A stretch of DNA of 64,000 nt from the NCBI GenBank assembly GCA_023079485.1, contig CM041090.1, positions 38,032,874 through 38,096,873 of the forward strand, read 5' to 3'. Source of the DNA: Archilochus colubris. Taxonomy: Eukaryota > Chordata > Aves > Apodiformes > Trochilidae. A program made the position numbers and the translations under genes. The notes under the pieces are model-generated. The model was not told the DNA's origin, ran no database searches, and was given only the letters and a program-made list of their open reading frames with translations. How positions within the stretch are numbered: the stretch's first letter is position 1; each line of letters begins with the position of its first letter. Of this stretch, positions 62,727 to 64,000 are shown one piece after another.

Positions 62727-63829
62727 CTTTGAAGGGGGAACAGGAAGGAAAGAGGAGAGTAAAAAGACAGAAATTATAGATTGGACTTGGAAAATAATTT
62801 GCTTCCAGATCCCTTTCTGCAGAAGCAAGTATGACCAAGTTGCAGGATGCAACTGCAATACAAAACAAACTTCAAAGAACAACCTTTAAACTGCTCATGA
62901 ATGCACCCAGAGCAATCACAAAGAGCATTAGGAAAAAAAAAAGCAAGATGATAGGCTTTATAATCATTCCATAACACTGAAAAATCAGGAAATACCATGC
63001 AGCACTATCAATATCACAGTGAACCAAGTGAATGATTTTAGGGCACAGTAGAAGAGGCTGAATGTAAAGCAATCAAATCAAGCAATTATACACAAAGCAT
63101 ACTCTGTGTATGAGCTGGAAAGTCTCCCTTATTTTACAAGAAGTAGGTAGCTGATTCTAAAGGCAGGTTTCTTGATAAGCATTATCTTCCATCCGAGTTA
63201 CACTAACATCCAATTAAATCCATACTTCCACCAATCCCTATTCAAACTAGCATCACGAAGACACAAAAGACCCCAAGGAAGTCAGTTACTTCAGCACTGC
63301 CTCATAACCAGTATGTTAGTGGTAGCCAAAGGAGACTGAGAAAAATCAATTTGTATGCCATGTTTCATGAATGGTTCATCAATAATTCAAAGACTACAGG
63401 AACATATCCTAATTAGATGATGCTATTATATATAAAATTGCTTCTTTTCCTAGTCAAACAGTTCATCTAAGAACAACTTTGCTTTGTGGAAGCTATGTTT
63501 ACACTTTCGTTATCATTTTGGTTATCATTTATTCAATTACATTCCTAGAGTCTTCATGTTTTGGTGTGATAGTATAAAAAAAAAAAACAAAACTCTGAAG
63601 AGTTAAAGATCCACTAGTCTGTACAGTATGTGCCCAGTCTGTTTTGTCCCAGCACAGGTTCAAGAACAGTTTTCTGAATCAAAAAGCACTTGGTGTGCAG
63701 ATCAGCAAAGTGCATGGCATCCTTAAAGACTGAGAAGGCAACAGAGCATCAACACTGAACTCTTCAAGGACAAAGCCTATACAAAGTTGTGAAGTTAAGT
63801 TCCCCTTTTCTATTTTAATAGACTTTTAC

Positions 63830-63861
63830 CTCCTTTTCAGATTTACCACAAGCAGAGAGAT
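63830..63861 (-). CDS. Candidate 32-nt microexon (weak)
   Basis: The minus strand shows the acceptor GCTTTTATAG before 63861, 32 nt encoding ISLLVVNLKR plus AG, then the donor GTAAAAG. It ends in the phase that the 58-nt exon needs and starts in phase 0. An in-frame TAG sits exactly at the acceptor, so the exon cannot extend upstream. It is incompatible in series with the 62708-62726 candidate. It is an alternative, not an established exon. Confidence 0.2.
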
Positions 63862-64000
63862 CTATAAAAGCAAACTTTTAAGCGATTACAACATTGCTTT
63901 AGACAAGAAAAGAACACTGCCGAGCAAAGCATCATACGCATATCAACTCTTAGCACTGTGGAACACATCCAAGTTCCTACTGAAGTCTGTGCACTATTTT

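Larger units (their letters stand above)
61957..64000 (-). other. Upstream intronic sequence of the minus-strand gene
   Basis: This sequence lies 5' of the 58-nt exon in the gene's direction and should be intron plus any further exons. It is AT-rich, with an A-run near 63575-63587 and a short A-run near 62418. Two small candidate exons that would splice in phase are listed separately. No CR1 fragment is visible. Confidence 0.5.

Noticed and set aside
62487..62882. 131-codon minus-strand open frame around the 19-nt microexon candidate
   Set aside because: It is in a different frame from the one that joins to the 58-nt exon, has no domain and runs through the pyrimidine tract; taken as chance.
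63640..63760. Short minus-strand open stretch (HFADLHTKCFLIQKTVL) considered as an exon
   Set aside because: It has an acceptor-like CTTCTCAG upstream but no donor GT at a usable position before the stop, so it does not make an internal exon.
1..64000. Endogenous retrovirus or LTR pairs
   Set aside because: I looked for paired long direct repeats, gag/pol-like frames and primer-binding-site contexts and saw none that I could support.
1..64000. CRISPR array, operons, prokaryotic tRNA or rRNA genes
   Set aside because: No regularly spaced repeats and no rRNA-like blocks are present; intron-containing gene structure and CR1 repeats show this is vertebrate nuclear DNA.

Overview
The window looks like bird nuclear DNA. 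It is AT-rich and CpG-poor, it has no operon-like gene packing, and nearly all interspersed repeats I recognise are short 3'-end pieces of CR1 (chicken repeat 1) non-LTR retrotransposons, in both orientations. No reading frame looks like an intact bacterial, viral or intronless vertebrate gene. The longest open frames (about 140-208 codons) are near what chance gives in 64 kb and have no recognisable domains.

The one host gene I can support lies on the minus strand at the right edge, so only its 3' end is inside. A 58-nt exon (61899-61956) has a textbook acceptor and a GTAAGT donor and is open in only one frame. It joins in phase 0 to the terminal exon (first base 59589), which adds nine codons and a TAA stop at 59560-59562. 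The predicted C-terminus reads RSVIEAVYNRLNPYRNDDT followed by DSASTDDMW. I do not recognise the family with confidence and leave the gene unnamed. A long AT-rich 3' UTR follows, about 7.7 kb if the signal at 51883-51888 is used, with several AATAAA hexamers that would allow shorter or longer forms. Two candidate upstream microexons (62708-62726 and 63830-63861) are each phase-compatible with the 58-nt exon but not with each other in series.

From 1 to about 49,000 I see no supported protein-coding exon. This part reads as intergenic or intronic DNA containing eleven CR1 pieces, counting one bare tail. They are at about 5.5, 11.0, 17.5, 19.5, 23.3, 29.1, 32.6, 38.6, 40.9, 43.3 and 48.9 kb. The piece at 43.3-43.9 kb still carries part of the reverse-transcriptase reading frame, with its catalytic motif lost and two frame changes. 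There are also simple repeats: a CA tract at 21.8 kb, poly-A/T runs, and several 13-28 bp tandem duplications. One GC- and CpG-rich patch lies at 42.15-42.79 kb. A few AT-rich stretches dense in TAAT/ATTA cores (6.3, 15.6 and 25 kb) could be conserved noncoding elements, but that is inference.

I found no convincing new biological system. The points most worth following up are the unidentified gene end with its long multi-poly(A) 3' UTR, the choice of upstream microexon, the CpG-rich patch, and the decayed CR1 coding remnant.
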